Shown piece after piece: positions 42,929 to 53,100 of a stretch of DNA of 64,000 nt. The stretch comes from Candidatus Lindowbacteria bacterium RIFCSPLOWO2_12_FULL_62_27 (GTDB taxonomy: Bacteria > Lindowbacteria > 2-12-FULL-62-27), in contig MFPR01000028.1 in NCBI GenBank assembly GCA_001784175.1, forward strand, positions 193,606-257,605. Direction: 5' to 3'. The notes below the pieces were generated by a model. That model saw only the letters and a list, made by a program, of their open reading frames with translations. It was not told where the DNA came from and made no database searches. The first letter of the stretch is position 1. Every line of letters begins with the position of its first letter. The position numbers and the translations under genes were made by a program.

Positions 42929-43001
42929 GGGGCTGTAGCTCAGTTGGGAGAGCACTTGCATGGCATGCAAGGGGTCAGGGGTTCGAATCCCCTCAGCTCC
43001 A
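42929..43001 (+). tRNA. tRNA-Ala (GGC)
   Basis: Acceptor GGGGCTG/CAGCTCC with discriminator A, anticodon arm CTTGC-ATGGCAT-GCAAG giving anticodon GGC, and T-arm CAGGGG-TTCGAAT-CCCCT. CCA is not encoded. It is 18 bases after tRNA-Gly and 25 bases before lpoB, so it may be co-transcribed with both. Confidence 0.95.
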
Positions 43002-43026
43002 TTTTTAAAACAGGAGGTCCGGTGAG

Positions 43027-43629
43027 ATGGGCATGCTGCGATATGCGATGATTTTCATTTTCGCCGTTACCGTGGGCTGTTCGGCCCGGGTGATCGCCAA
43101 AAATCCGGATCAGCCCGTCCATTATGATCAGGATTACGATTACACCGACCTCCACGAATTCACCCGCAAGCTCGTTCAGTCGATGCTTTCGAAGAAACCG
43201 ATATCCGAGACCGCCGACGCGCCCATTGTCGCGATCTACGGCCTCACCAACCGCACCGACGAGCACATCGATCTCAAATCGGTCTCCGACGCCCTTCGCG
43301 CCAAGCTTCACGATTCCGGCAAAGTCCGCTTCGTCGCGAAGGACCAGCGGGAGATGATCGACAAGGAGGTCGAGTACATGATGAACAGCGGGAAGGTCGA
43401 TCCCGCCACGCACATCAAGCTGGCCAAACAGGCCGGCGCCCGATACATGCTCACCGGCACCCTCTACTCGCTCGCCAAGGAACAGATCCCGCAGGTACGG
43501 TTCAAGAAGCGCGAACTCAAATGGTACAAGCTCACGCTTGAACTCACCGATGTCGAAACGGCGCTGATCGCTTGGACCGACGAAGCGGAAATCGCCCGCG
43601 AGGTCAGAAAACCGTTCATCGGGTGGTAA
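43027..43629 (+). CDS. lpoB: LpoB-family penicillin-binding-protein activator lipoprotein
   Basis: An outer-membrane lipoprotein that in E. coli reaches through the peptidoglycan to activate PBP1B. 200 residues. ATG 43027 has AGGAGG nine bases upstream. A short signal peptide ends at Cys18 (TVGC). The LpoB/CsgG-like domain follows: IVAIYGLTNRTDEHIDLKSV, VRFVAKDQREM, LAKQAGARYMLTGTL and LTDVETALIAWTDE. Its end overlaps the next lipoprotein gene by seven bases. No PBP1-type synthase gene is in the window. Confidence 0.9.
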   Translation: MGMLRYAMIFIFAVTVGCSARVIAKNPDQPVHYDQDYDYTDLHEFTRKLVQSMLSKKPISETADAPIVAIYGLTNRTDEHIDLKSVSDALRAKLHDSGKVRFVAKDQREMIDKEVEYMMNSGKVDPATHIKLAKQAGARYMLTGTLYSLAKEQIPQVRFKKRELKWYKLTLELTDVETALIAWTDEAEIAREVRKPFIGW

Positions 43630-44834
43630 GTTCAAGGCCGGCCCTCGGATTTGGACTCCTGCTGGCGTGCGCCGGATGTTTTCCGGCCGCGCAGGTTCAT
43701 ACCGCACAATACAATTATTATCAGCGGCGGTTTGAGGATGCGGTCCGGCATCTCGACGATCCGGCCATCCCTCGGCGGGACCAGCTTTTGGCGCTCCTCG
43801 AAAAGGGAATGGCCCTGCAGGCCGCCGGGCAGTACGCGGAGAGCGCGGAGGCCTGGCGCGCGGCGGAGCCGCTGATGGAGCGGCAGGACATTTTTCATCT
43901 GGGCGAGGCTGCCCTGAGCATGGTCTTCGACCAGAATGTGCTCGCGTACCAGCCGGCGCCGTATGAGAAACCGTTTCTGCACGCTCTCCTTTGCCTGGAC
44001 TATCAACAGATCGGCGATTGGCAGGCCGCGCGGGTCGAGGCGTTGAAATCCCTGAAGGGACTGGATCGCCACGAGTCGGTGGTCGGCCCGATCTGGTTCG
44101 TGCGGTACGTGGCGGCGCTGGCGTTCGAGGCGGCCGGCGACTTGAACGACGCCTACATCGAATACAAAAAAATTTACGGGGCCGGGCACACGGATTTACT
44201 ACCGGTGCTCATCCGCATGGCCGACGCGCTGGGATTTCACGACGAGAGCGTGTGGTATCGTTCGGAATGGCCCGATACGGGTATGCCGGAGAGTAAGGTA
44301 GGCCGGGAAGTCGTGATGTTTGTGTTTCTTGGAAAATCTCCGCGCAAGGTGACGTCGGAGGTGGTCCTGGAGGACGGCTACCGGATGGTCCTGCCCGTGT
44401 ATCAGACGCAGGCGAGCGCCTTTATTGGCGCGACGTTTTTTTCCAAGTCGGGTCTCCGCCGTCCGGGCGCGACACTGACCTCGGTCGAATCGCTGGCCGC
44501 CACCTACTCGGGAAAACTTTTCGCGCGGGAGCTGCTGAAGGAGATCGTCCGTCGAAAGGTCAAGAAGAATCTGGTTCAGAAGGCCGGAAAGAAAATGGGT
44601 GACAGCGCCGAGCAGCTCCTGAAGACCGTTCTGTTTTTCGCGCCCGAACCCGACCTCCGCACCTGGGGGAGTCTGCCCTCGGAGGTCAAGGTCGCGCGGC
44701 TGCCGTTGGGCGACGCCGAGGTAGGGGTCGAGTACACGCCTGCCGCCGGCGACGCCGCCCGGTTCATCTCGCCCGACACGTCCTACGATCTGTCCTCGCG
44801 GCCCCGGCCGATCGTGATGCTGCGTGCGTGGTGA
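43623..44834 (+). CDS. TPR-containing lipoprotein accompanying LpoB (COG3014-like)
   Basis: 403 residues from GTG 43623. A hydrophobic segment followed by LLACAGC gives a likely lipid-attached cysteine near residue 16-19. The first 230 residues are helical repeats of TPR type (YYQRRFEDAVRHLDDP, EKGMALQAAGQYAESAEAW, LLCLDYQQIGDWQAARVEA). The second part is a beta-rich/alpha domain with EVVMFVFLGKSPRKVTSEVV and a long basic helix (KEIVRRKVKKNLVQKAGKKM). This layout matches the uncharacterised COG3014-type lipoprotein often encoded beside LpoB in other diderms, so it probably works with it in cell-wall synthesis control. The exact role is unknown. Confidence 0.7.
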   Translation: MVSSRPALGFGLLLACAGCFPAAQVHTAQYNYYQRRFEDAVRHLDDPAIPRRDQLLALLEKGMALQAAGQYAESAEAWRAAEPLMERQDIFHLGEAALSMVFDQNVLAYQPAPYEKPFLHALLCLDYQQIGDWQAARVEALKSLKGLDRHESVVGPIWFVRYVAALAFEAAGDLNDAYIEYKKIYGAGHTDLLPVLIRMADALGFHDESVWYRSEWPDTGMPESKVGREVVMFVFLGKSPRKVTSEVVLEDGYRMVLPVYQTQASAFIGATFFSKSGLRRPGATLTSVESLAATYSGKLFARELLKEIVRRKVKKNLVQKAGKKMGDSAEQLLKTVLFFAPEPDLRTWGSLPSEVKVARLPLGDAEVGVEYTPAAGDAARFISPDTSYDLSSRPRPIVMLRAW

Positions 44835-44847
44835 GATGTTGATGAGG

Positions 44848-45099
44848 CTAGAGGCTGCCGCTGCCTGATTTCCTTCGAAACCACTTCCTGACGAATTCCT
44901 TCGAGTACCGGATCCCTTCCGCGCCGCTGAGGAGCCCGCCGAGTCCGAACGGGATCCAGCTTGCCGCGTATATCCACGCGCCGATCTCGGCCGCGCGCCG
45001 GCCGTAGGGGATGGCGAGTGCTCCGCCCACGAACAGCGCGCCCCACCCGATCACCGAGGATGCGACCAGAAGCCCGACTCCCCACCAAAACCGGTTCAT
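44848..45099 (-). CDS. Small two-helix membrane protein
   Basis: 83 residues with two hydrophobic segments (about 5-30 and 38-58) and a strongly basic C-terminus (EFVRKWFRRKSG). It runs opposite to its neighbours and ends 14 bases from the end of the preceding gene. The ATG at 45099 has no good ribosome binding site. Function unknown; it may not be expressed. The 120 bases beyond it to the aminotransferase gene show no further gene. Confidence 0.45.
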   Translation of the reverse strand: MNRFWWGVGLLVASSVIGWGALFVGGALAIPYGRRAAEIGAWIYAASWIPFGLGGLLSGAEGIRYSKEFVRKWFRRKSGSGSL

Positions 45100-45220
45100 G
45101 ATACATGTCTATACCATGTTGAAGCTCAAGACGGCCACGTCTCCCGAATGGGTCCGGGCGGTCCCTCCGGGCCTGAAAATATGAGTTGCACTTTTGCCCG
45201 CGAGAAGCAAAACTAGCCGG

Positions 45221-46102
45221 ATGGCTGGAAAAATCTTTCTGAACGGCAAGTGGGTAGACCACGATCAGGCGGTGGTGTCGGTTTTCGACCACGGTCTTTT
45301 GTACGGCGACGGCGTCTTCGAGGGCATCCGGTCCTACGGCGGCAAGATTTTTCGTCTGACCGAGCACGTCGAGCGTCTGTACGATTCGGCCAAGGCCATT
45401 CGTCTGACGATCCCGTACGATCCGCGCCAGATGTCCGACCACATCAAGTCCTCGGTGCGCACGAACGGCCTGAAGGACGGCTACATCCGCGCGGTGGTGA
45501 CGCGCGGCGCCGGCGATCTGGGTCTCGACCCGGACAAATGCCAGACCCCGACCGTCTTCATCATCGCCGACTCGATCACGCTGTACCCCAAACAATTCTA
45601 CGACGAGGGCCTCTCGATCGTGACCGTCCCCACGCGCCGCAACGTCCCGGAGGCGCTGAACCCCCGGATCAAGAGCCTGAACTATCTGAACAACATACTC
45701 GCCAAGATCGAGGGGAAGCTGTCGGGCTGCGTGGAGGCGCTGATGTTGACAGACTCGGGATTCGTATGCGAATGTACGGGCGACAACATTTTTTGTCTCC
45801 GCCAAAATGTTCTTCTCACGCCGCCGGTGTATCTCGGGGCGCTCAAAGGAATCACGCGGGGCGTGGTGATGGATCTTGCGGCGGCGCGCGGGCTCACCGT
45901 TCAGGAAACGCCTTTTACGCGTCATGAGCTTTTTACGGCCGACGAGGTTTTTCTGACCGGCACGGCGGCGGAGATTGTTCCTGTGACGCGGCTGGACGGC
46001 CGCGTGATCGGTTCGGGCCGGCCGGGTCCGCAGACACGCGCGCTGACGGCGGCCTTTCGGGATCTGGTCGCGCAGGAGGGAGAGGACGCGTATGCTGTGT
46101 AA
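45221..46102 (+). CDS. ilvE: Branched-chain amino acid aminotransferase (class IV)
   Basis: A PLP enzyme of fold-type IV interconverting branched-chain keto acids and amino acids. 293 residues from ATG 45221. Motifs: VSVFDHGLLYGDGVFEGIRSY, the PLP-lysine region ALNPRIKSLNYLNNILAKIEG, CECTGDNIFCLR and EVFLTGTAAEIVPVTRLDGR. D-amino-acid transaminase and aminodeoxychorismate lyase share this fold; the EGIR and TGTAAEI motifs favour IlvE. Its 3' end overlaps mcsA by 11 bases, tying it to the stress operon. Confidence 0.9.
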   Translation: MAGKIFLNGKWVDHDQAVVSVFDHGLLYGDGVFEGIRSYGGKIFRLTEHVERLYDSAKAIRLTIPYDPRQMSDHIKSSVRTNGLKDGYIRAVVTRGAGDLGLDPDKCQTPTVFIIADSITLYPKQFYDEGLSIVTVPTRRNVPEALNPRIKSLNYLNNILAKIEGKLSGCVEALMLTDSGFVCECTGDNIFCLRQNVLLTPPVYLGALKGITRGVVMDLAAARGLTVQETPFTRHELFTADEVFLTGTAAEIVPVTRLDGRVIGSGRPGPQTRALTAAFRDLVAQEGEDAYAV

Positions 46103-46610
46103 GCGATGCAACAAGAACGAGGCGAAGATACATTTCGCCAAGATCATCAACAACCAGACCACGGAGTTTCATCTCTGTGAGCCGTGCGCCAAGCAGATGA
46201 ACATCATGAGCGCGAACCACGAGTTCAACCTCGAAAACCTCATCGCCGGCCTGGCGCCCGAGCCCGAAATGCCTGCCGCCGAGGAGTCGAAGCTCGCCTG
46301 TTCCTCCTGCGGCCTCACCGCCGGCCAGTTCAAGCGTTCCGGCCGGCTGGGCTGCCCGCGTTGCTATGAAACCTTCCATGACGAACTCATCCCGCTTCTC
46401 CGCAAAATCCACGGCAGCGCGCACCACACCGGCAAGATCCCCGTCCGGCAGGGGGAAGGCTCGACCCAGATGCGGGTGCGGGACATCAAGAAACTCCGCC
46501 GGGAGCTTCGCGACGCCATCTCCCGCGAGGAATACGAGCGCGCGGCCCGGATCCGGGACGAGATCAAAACGGTGGAGGCCGAGATGAAGGTACGCGGAGG
46601 GGAGGCGTAG
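46092..46610 (+). CDS. mcsA: McsA, activator of the protein arginine kinase
   Basis: 172 residues with two pairs of CxxC motifs at the N-terminus (LCKRCNKNE, LCEPCAKQM) and further ones (CSSCGL, GCPRCY) for zinc. A C-terminal UVR segment follows (LRRELRDAISREEYERAARI). In Bacillus McsA binds and stimulates McsB and modulates ClpC. The order mcsA-mcsB-clpC is conserved here, but the repressor CtsR that usually precedes them is replaced by an aminotransferase gene. Confidence 0.92.
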   Translation: MLCKRCNKNEAKIHFAKIINNQTTEFHLCEPCAKQMNIMSANHEFNLENLIAGLAPEPEMPAAEESKLACSSCGLTAGQFKRSGRLGCPRCYETFHDELIPLLRKIHGSAHHTGKIPVRQGEGSTQMRVRDIKKLRRELRDAISREEYERAARIRDEIKTVEAEMKVRGGEA

Positions 46611-46612
46611 CC

Positions 46613-47677
46613 ATGGCGCTTCCGATGAACCTCGAAAACACCGGCCGGTGGATGCGCCAGGAAGGCTCGCCGGACGGCGACGTGGTCGTCTCCAGCCGCG
46701 TCCGGCTCGCGCGCAACATCAGCGGGATCGCGTTCCCGCACGTCGCCAACGAAATCGGCCTGAAATCGGTGCGGCAGCAGGTGACGGCCGCGACGGCCCA
46801 CTGCGATCTGTTGAAGGGCGCGAACGTCATCCATCTGGAGACGCTGACCGACACCGAAAAGCAGGTGCTGGTCGAGCGCCATCTCATCAACCAGCGGCTG
46901 CTCGAATCGAAGGTCGCCTCCGTCATCGTCGAAAAGGATGAGGTCCTGTCGATCATGGTCAACGAGGAGGACCATCTGCGGATCCAGGCCCTCGAGCCCG
47001 GCCTCGCCATGGTCGACACGTGGCGTGTCGTCGACACCCTCGACAACGACCTCGAAAGCCACATCGACTACGCCTTCCGCCCGGACGTCGGCTTTTGCAC
47101 GGCCTGCCCGACCAACGTCGGCACCGGCATGCGCGCCAGCGTCCTCGTCCATCTGCCGGGCCTGGTCGAGACCAAGCAGATTGACAAGGTCCTGAAGGCC
47201 GTGTCGCATCTCGGTCTTGCGGTCCGCGGCTTTTACGGCGAGGGCACGGAGCCGATGTCGAACTTTTTCCAGATCTCCAACCAGATCACCCTGTCCCGCG
47301 CCGAGGAGGAGATCGTCGACAACATCGAAAAAATCACGAGGCAGATCGCGTCGAAGGAGCGCGAGGCCCGCAAGTGGCTCTATTCCGAAAACCATCTGCA
47401 TGTCGAGGACTCCATTTTCCGCGCCTGGGGCATTCTGCGGCACGCGCGGCTGCTTTCGTCCAAGGAGTCGATGAGCCATCTCTCGATGCTCCGCCTCGGC
47501 GTCTACTACAAACTCATCCCCGACATCACGACCCAGATGCTCAACGAACTCTTCGTCCTCGTCCAGCCCGCGCACCTCTGCGTGTCGGCCGGCAAGGACC
47601 TGCAGGCCGAGGAGCGGGACGTGGCGCGCGCCGAGCTGATCCGAACCCGGCTGCGCCTCAAACCCGCCGGCCCATGA
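46613..47677 (+). CDS. mcsB: McsB, protein arginine kinase
   Basis: Phosphorylates arginine residues on substrate proteins, marking them for ClpC-ClpP. 354 residues, normal length, phosphagen-kinase fold. Phosphagen motifs: [15 protein letters not shown] near 25, HLINQRLLE, and the catalytic [19 protein letters not shown] near 165. The C-terminal phospho-arginine-binding region follows. It starts two bases after mcsA and overlaps clpC by ATGA. Confidence 0.95.
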   Translation: MALPMNLENTGRWMRQEGSPDGDVVVSSRVRLARNISGIAFPHVANEIGLKSVRQQVTAATAHCDLLKGANVIHLETLTDTEKQVLVERHLINQRLLESKVASVIVEKDEVLSIMVNEEDHLRIQALEPGLAMVDTWRVVDTLDNDLESHIDYAFRPDVGFCTACPTNVGTGMRASVLVHLPGLVETKQIDKVLKAVSHLGLAVRGFYGEGTEPMSNFFQISNQITLSRAEEEIVDNIEKITRQIASKEREARKWLYSENHLHVEDSIFRAWGILRHARLLSSKESMSHLSMLRLGVYYKLIPDITTQMLNELFVLVQPAHLCVSAGKDLQAEERDVARAELIRTRLRLKPAGP

Positions 47678-50157
47678 GCTACAAATTCACCGCGCGGGTC
47701 CAGAAGCTCCTGTTTCTGGCGCAGCAGGAGGCCGAGCGCCACAAGCACAACCTGATCGGCACCGAGCATCTGCTCTTCGGCCTGATCAAGCTGGGTTCGG
47801 GCGTGGCGCTCGAGATCCTCAAGGACCTCGGCATCGACCTTCAGGACCTCGAGAACGAAATCCAGAACGTGATGAAAAATCAAAAGCGCATCTCCGAGGC
47901 CTCGGGGCTGGACTACTCGCCCAACGCAAAGAAAGTCCTCGAGATTTCCTCGGACGTCGCCAAGAGCCTCAAGAATGATTTCGTCGGCACCGAGCACCTG
48001 CTGATCGCGATTCTGGAGGAAGGCGAAGGCACGGGCGCGCAGATTCTGAAAAAATATCACATCGACGTCGACGACGTCCGGCTCGCCCTCTACGACCTTT
48101 ACGGCCTGGGCACCGACGAGATGCCGGAGGGCGCCGGCGCGGGCGGCGAGGCTCAGCCCGTCGCGGCCCAGCAAAAGGGCGCGCAGCAGCAGCGGAAGGG
48201 CGTTTCAAAAACCCCGCTGCTTGACGAATTCGCCCGCGACCTCACCAAGCTTGCGCGGGACAACGAGCTGGACCCGGTCATCGGCCGTGAGAAGGAGATC
48301 GAGCGCGTGATCCAGATTCTCTCGCGCCGCACCAAGAACAATCCCGTGCTGATCGGCGAACCCGGCGTCGGCAAGACCGCGATCGTAGAGGGTCTGGCGC
48401 ACAAGATCGTCGGCGGCGACGTGCCGGAGCTGCTTCTCAACCGCCGCGTCCTCGCGCTGGATCTGCCCAGCATTGTGGCCGGGACCAAGTACCGTGGGGA
48501 ATTCGAGCAGCGGTTGAAGAAGATTCTCGACGAGATCAAGACCAGCAAGAACTGCGTCCTCTTCATCGACGAGCTCCACACCCTCGTCGGCGCCGGCGGG
48601 GCCGAAGGCGCCATTGACGCGGCCAACATCCTGAAGCCCCCTCTGGCCCGCGGGATTCTCCAGTGTGTCGGCGCGACGACGATGGACGAGTACCGCAAAT
48701 ACATCGAGAAGGACGCGGCCCTGGAGCGGCGGTTTCAGCCGATCATGGTCAACGAGCCGAACGTGGACGACGCGATTTTGATTTTGCGCGGCCTGCGCGA
48801 CCGCTACGAGGCGCACCACCGGGTCAAGATCACCGATGGCGCGATTGACGCCGCCGCCCGGCTCAGCCACCGCTACGTGTCCGGCCGGTTCCTTCCCGAC
48901 AAGGCGATTGATCTCATCGACGAGGCCGGCTCCCGCGCCCGCCTCAAGACCACGCTCCTTCCGCCTGAACTGCGCTCGCACGAGCAGGAGCTGGAAAAAT
49001 TGCTGATCGAGAAAAAGGAGGCGGTCGTTTCGCAGGAATACGAAAAGGCCGCCAAGATCCGCGACGGCGAGAAAAAGCTGCGCGACCAGATCGAAAAAAT
49101 CCGCAAGGACTGGAACAAGACCCGCGGCCAGTCCGAGTCGGTCGTCGACGTCGAGGACATCGCCGCCCTCATCTCCGACTGGACCGGCGTCCCCCTCACG
49201 CGCCTGACCGAGGCCGAATCCGCGCGGCTGCTCAGGATGGAGGAGGAAGTCACCAAAAAGATCGTCGGCCAGAACGAGGCCATCGCGATGATCGCCAAGG
49301 CCGTCCGGCGTGCCCGCACGGGCATGAAGGACCCGCGGCGTCCCACCGGGTCCTTTCTGTTCCTGGGTCCGACCGGCGTCGGCAAGACGGCGCTGGCGAA
49401 ATCGCTGGCCGGATTCCTGTTCGGCGACGAGACCAACCTCGTGCGGATCGACATGAGTGAATACATGGAGAAATTCAACGTCTCGCGCCTGATCGGCTCC
49501 CCGCCCGGCTACGTCGGCTACGAGGAGGGCGGCCAGCTCACGGAGCACATCCGGCGCAAGCCCTATTCGGTCGTGCTCTTCGACGAAATCGAAAAGGCGC
49601 ATCCCGACGTTTTCAACATTCTCCTCCAGGTGCTCGAGGAGGGCCAGTTGTCGGACAATCTCGGCCACAACGTCGACTTCAAAAACACCGTCGTCATCAT
49701 GACCTCCAACCTCGGCGCCCGCGACATCGCCATGGGCAAGCGGCTGGGCTTTACCGGCGACGGCAAGACCGAGCTGTCGTACGAGCAGATGAAGGACCGG
49801 GTGATGGACGAGGTGAAGCGCAAGTTCAACCCGGAATTTCTGAACCGGATCGACGAGGTGGTTGTGTTCAAGACCCTGGACCATGACGCGCTCCTCAAGA
49901 TCATCGACATCATGATCGAGGATGTCGTCAAGCGGCTCAAGGAGAACAAGGTCGAACTCACCGTGACCCCCGCCGCCCGCGAGTTCATGGTCGACAAGGG
50001 TACCGACACCAACTACGGCGCCCGCCCGCTCCGCCGCACCCTCCAGCGGTTCATCGAGGACCCGCTGTCGGAAAAACTCCTGATGTCGGAAAACAAGGAC
50101 CGCGCCAAGGTCGCTGTCGACTGCGCCGACAACGAACTCAAATTCAGTTTCGAGTAG
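47674..50157 (+). CDS. clpC: ClpC-type AAA+ unfoldase
   Basis: Unfolds marked proteins and feeds ClpP. 827 residues. Double Clp-N repeats at 1-140 ([19 protein letters not shown] and [20 protein letters not shown]). First ATPase Walker A GEPGVGKT at 228-235. A middle domain with a UVR-like coil ([19 protein letters not shown]) separates ClpC from ClpB. Second Walker A GPTGVGKT at 565-572, and C-terminal [20 protein letters not shown]. The ATG at 47674 overlaps the mcsB stop. ClpP is not in the window. Confidence 0.96.
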   Translation: MSYKFTARVQKLLFLAQQEAERHKHNLIGTEHLLFGLIKLGSGVALEILKDLGIDLQDLENEIQNVMKNQKRISEASGLDYSPNAKKVLEISSDVAKSLKNDFVGTEHLLIAILEEGEGTGAQILKKYHIDVDDVRLALYDLYGLGTDEMPEGAGAGGEAQPVAAQQKGAQQQRKGVSKTPLLDEFARDLTKLARDNELDPVIGREKEIERVIQILSRRTKNNPVLIGEPGVGKTAIVEGLAHKIVGGDVPELLLNRRVLALDLPSIVAGTKYRGEFEQRLKKILDEIKTSKNCVLFIDELHTLVGAGGAEGAIDAANILKPPLARGILQCVGATTMDEYRKYIEKDAALERRFQPIMVNEPNVDDAILILRGLRDRYEAHHRVKITDGAIDAAARLSHRYVSGRFLPDKAIDLIDEAGSRARLKTTLLPPELRSHEQELEKLLIEKKEAVVSQEYEKAAKIRDGEKKLRDQIEKIRKDWNKTRGQSESVVDVEDIAALISDWTGVPLTRLTEAESARLLRMEEEVTKKIVGQNEAIAMIAKAVRRARTGMKDPRRPTGSFLFLGPTGVGKTALAKSLAGFLFGDETNLVRIDMSEYMEKFNVSRLIGSPPGYVGYEEGGQLTEHIRRKPYSVVLFDEIEKAHPDVFNILLQVLEEGQLSDNLGHNVDFKNTVVIMTSNLGARDIAMGKRLGFTGDGKTELSYEQMKDRVMDEVKRKFNPEFLNRIDEVVVFKTLDHDALLKIIDIMIEDVVKRLKENKVELTVTPAAREFMVDKGTDTNYGARPLRRTLQRFIEDPLSEKLLMSENKDRAKVAVDCADNELKFSFE

Positions 50158-50165
50158 GCGCACCC

Positions 50166-53100
50166 GTGAAGCGGTTGGCGCTGCTGGTCTGCCTGGCGGC
50201 GGTCTGTTGGCTGTGGCCTGTGGCCGGGTGGGGCGCGGACATCGCCCGGGATTTCAATACCGGCGTGTATCTCTACAAGCAGGGCGATTACGAGCTTGCG
50301 TCCAAGACCTTTGAGCTGATCCTCACCAAATTCCCCGGCGACCCGCGCACCGACGAGGTGATGTACTGGTACGGAGAGTCGAAGTACCATCTGGGCAAGT
50401 ACGCGGACGCGCTGGGCATCTACAAGAAACTCGCCGCCGAGTATCCGCAGTCCAAATTCGTGAGCAAGGCCGTCTTTTCCGCCGGCTACGCGGCGATGAA
50501 GCTCGGCCTCTACAGGGACGCCGCCGCGTTTTTCCAGAACGTCGCCGCCGATCCGGCCGCGGACAAGGACATCGTGGTGGAGAGCCGGATCGTGATTTCC
50601 GAATGCTATCTGAAAATGGGCGACGACCAGCAGGCCGAGAAGGCGCTCCGGGAGCTTCTCGCCATCCCCAAACTCCCCGCCGACCGCCGGCAGGAAGCCG
50701 AGTTCGAACTCGGAAAACTTCTGATCCGGCTGGGCCGGACGGCCGAGGGCCGCGCCACGTTTGCCCGCGTCGCCGAAAAACCCGGGCCACACCAGGCCGA
50801 GGCTCTCATGGCCCTGGGCGACGCCTCCTACAATGAGCGCAAGTATCGTGAGAGCCTCGGGTGGTACGAAAAGATTTTCCGGAAGGTCCGCGGCGTTTCG
50901 GCGGAATTCCGGTCGCGGGCCATCTACAACGGCGCGTGGTCGTATCTCGCGCTGGGCGAATTCGACAAGGCCCGGGCGCTGTTCACGGAGGTGATGGAGG
51001 ACAAGTCCGCGATGCCGGCGGTCCGGGGCGACGCGGCGCTGCGGCTGGCGCAACTCTACCGCGAAAAAAACAATTATACCGCCGCGGACGAGATGGCGGT
51101 CGCCGCGGAAAAAATCGCCGACGAGCACAACCAGCCGCGCCTCAAGGACGATGTGCTGATCTTCCGCGCGGAAACGGCGTACTTTCTGAAAAAATTCGAC
51201 CAGGCCCTCGCTTTTCTCGCGCGCACGGCCGACAAGGGCTTCCGGGTCCAGCGGCTGATGGGCCAGATCTTTTTCGAAACCGGCCGGCCGGCCGACGCGG
51301 TGCTCTATTTCGAGCGCGCGGCCCTCCTGGCGGAAAACCGCGACGCGCTCAACCTGTGCCTGTTCGACGTCGGGCAGAGTTATTTCGCCGCCGGCAATTT
51401 CGATTCCTCCGTCACCACGCTGGGCCGGATCAAGGACGCGAACGCCGAACTTTCGTGGCGGCTCAGGCCCTTCCTGGCCGACGCGTACCAGCAGGCGGGG
51501 CGCTACAAGGAGGCGGCGCGGCAATACGAGCGTCTGGCGGCCGACTTCTCGGACGACACGCCGGCGGCCCAACGCTACCGGTACTTCGGCGCCCTGTCGT
51601 CCTTTCAGGCCAAACTGTACACGCAGTCGTCGCGGCTCCTCGAATCATTTCTCTCCGCCCTCCCGACGTGGGCGCGGGCCGGCGACGTGGCCGGCGATTC
51701 GGTGGCCGCCGCCGCGTTGATTCTCGACGGCGACATCAAAACCGCGCGCGGCGACGCCGAAGACGCGCACGCCGCGTACCTGCGCGCGATCCAGGCCGCG
51801 CGGACCGTCGCCCCGGACAACGTCTTTCTCGCCTACTCGCATCTGATCGATTTCGCCCTGAAATATGCCGAGGACCGGCTCGTCGAACATGCGGACGCCT
51901 TCGTCGAGTCTCTCGGCGACACGCGGACCTACGCCTTCGTCATCGACCGGCTCTATGATGCGGGCCAATACAAGAACCTCTTGAAATACACGGAGGAAAT
52001 CATCCGGAAATTTCCGACCTCCGCCCAGGTGTACGGCAAGGCCGCCTATTACCAGATGATGGCGCACTACAAGCGCGGCGAGCTGGCCGCATCGGAAACG
52101 ACGCACGATGCGCTCGTGAAATGGGTGGCCGCCAACCCGAACACCGAGATCGCCGAAGAGGCGCATTTCTGGAAGGCGCGCTTCGCCCAGGCGCGGGCCG
52201 GCCGCGCGGAGGCCAAGAAGGCGTATCTCGCCTACATCGATTTTTTTCCGACCGGAAAATATGTGAGCGAGGCCCATTTCAACATCGCGCTCATGGCCCT
52301 CGAAGACAACTACGCGGCCGAGGCCGAGGCGGAAATCATGCGGCTTCTGGCCGGTAAATCCCAGGAGGACATTCTCGCCTCCCCGCTCCTCGCCAACGCG
52401 CAGTACAACCTCGCGTCGGTCCGGATCCTTCAGGGCCGGTATCCGGACGCCGCGCAGATCCTCGAGCCGCTGGCGGCGCACAAATCGTTCAAGTCCGATC
52501 CGGCCTATCTCTACAAGCTCGGCTACGTCAAAGTATCTCTGGGCCAGTTGCCGGAGGCCGAGGCGCTGTTCCGGGATGTCCTGTCCAAGCCGAAGGTTCA
52601 GGCCTCGACGCTCGACAACACGATCTACGCGCTCTTCAATCTCCTCTACCGCGCCGAGCGGTACGAGCAGCTCGAGTCGGATTTCAAGCGCTACGCGGAC
52701 CGGATCCGGGACCGGGTGATCCAGGCGAGGGCCCGATTTCTGATGGGCATGACCCTCTTCGACGCCGAGCGATTCAACGAGGCCATCCCGTATTTCCGGT
52801 CCGTCAAGCCCCCGGCCGACACCGAAATGGTGATCGAAGCCACCATGCGGCTCGCCGACTGCGACTACAATCTCAGGCGCTACAAACCCGCGCTCGACCG
52901 GTACGCCAAAATCTCCGACGACTATCCGGCCACGCGGTGGGGCCGCGAGGCGCTCTACGCCTCGGGTCTCTGCAAGATCAAGCTGGGGTTTCCGGAGGGC
53001 GCGCTGTCCGGCTTTGAGCGGTTCCTTCAGCAGAATCCCGACGAGCCGCTGGCGCGGGACGTCGCGATGGAGGCGGCCCGGCTGTATCTGTCGCGCGGCG

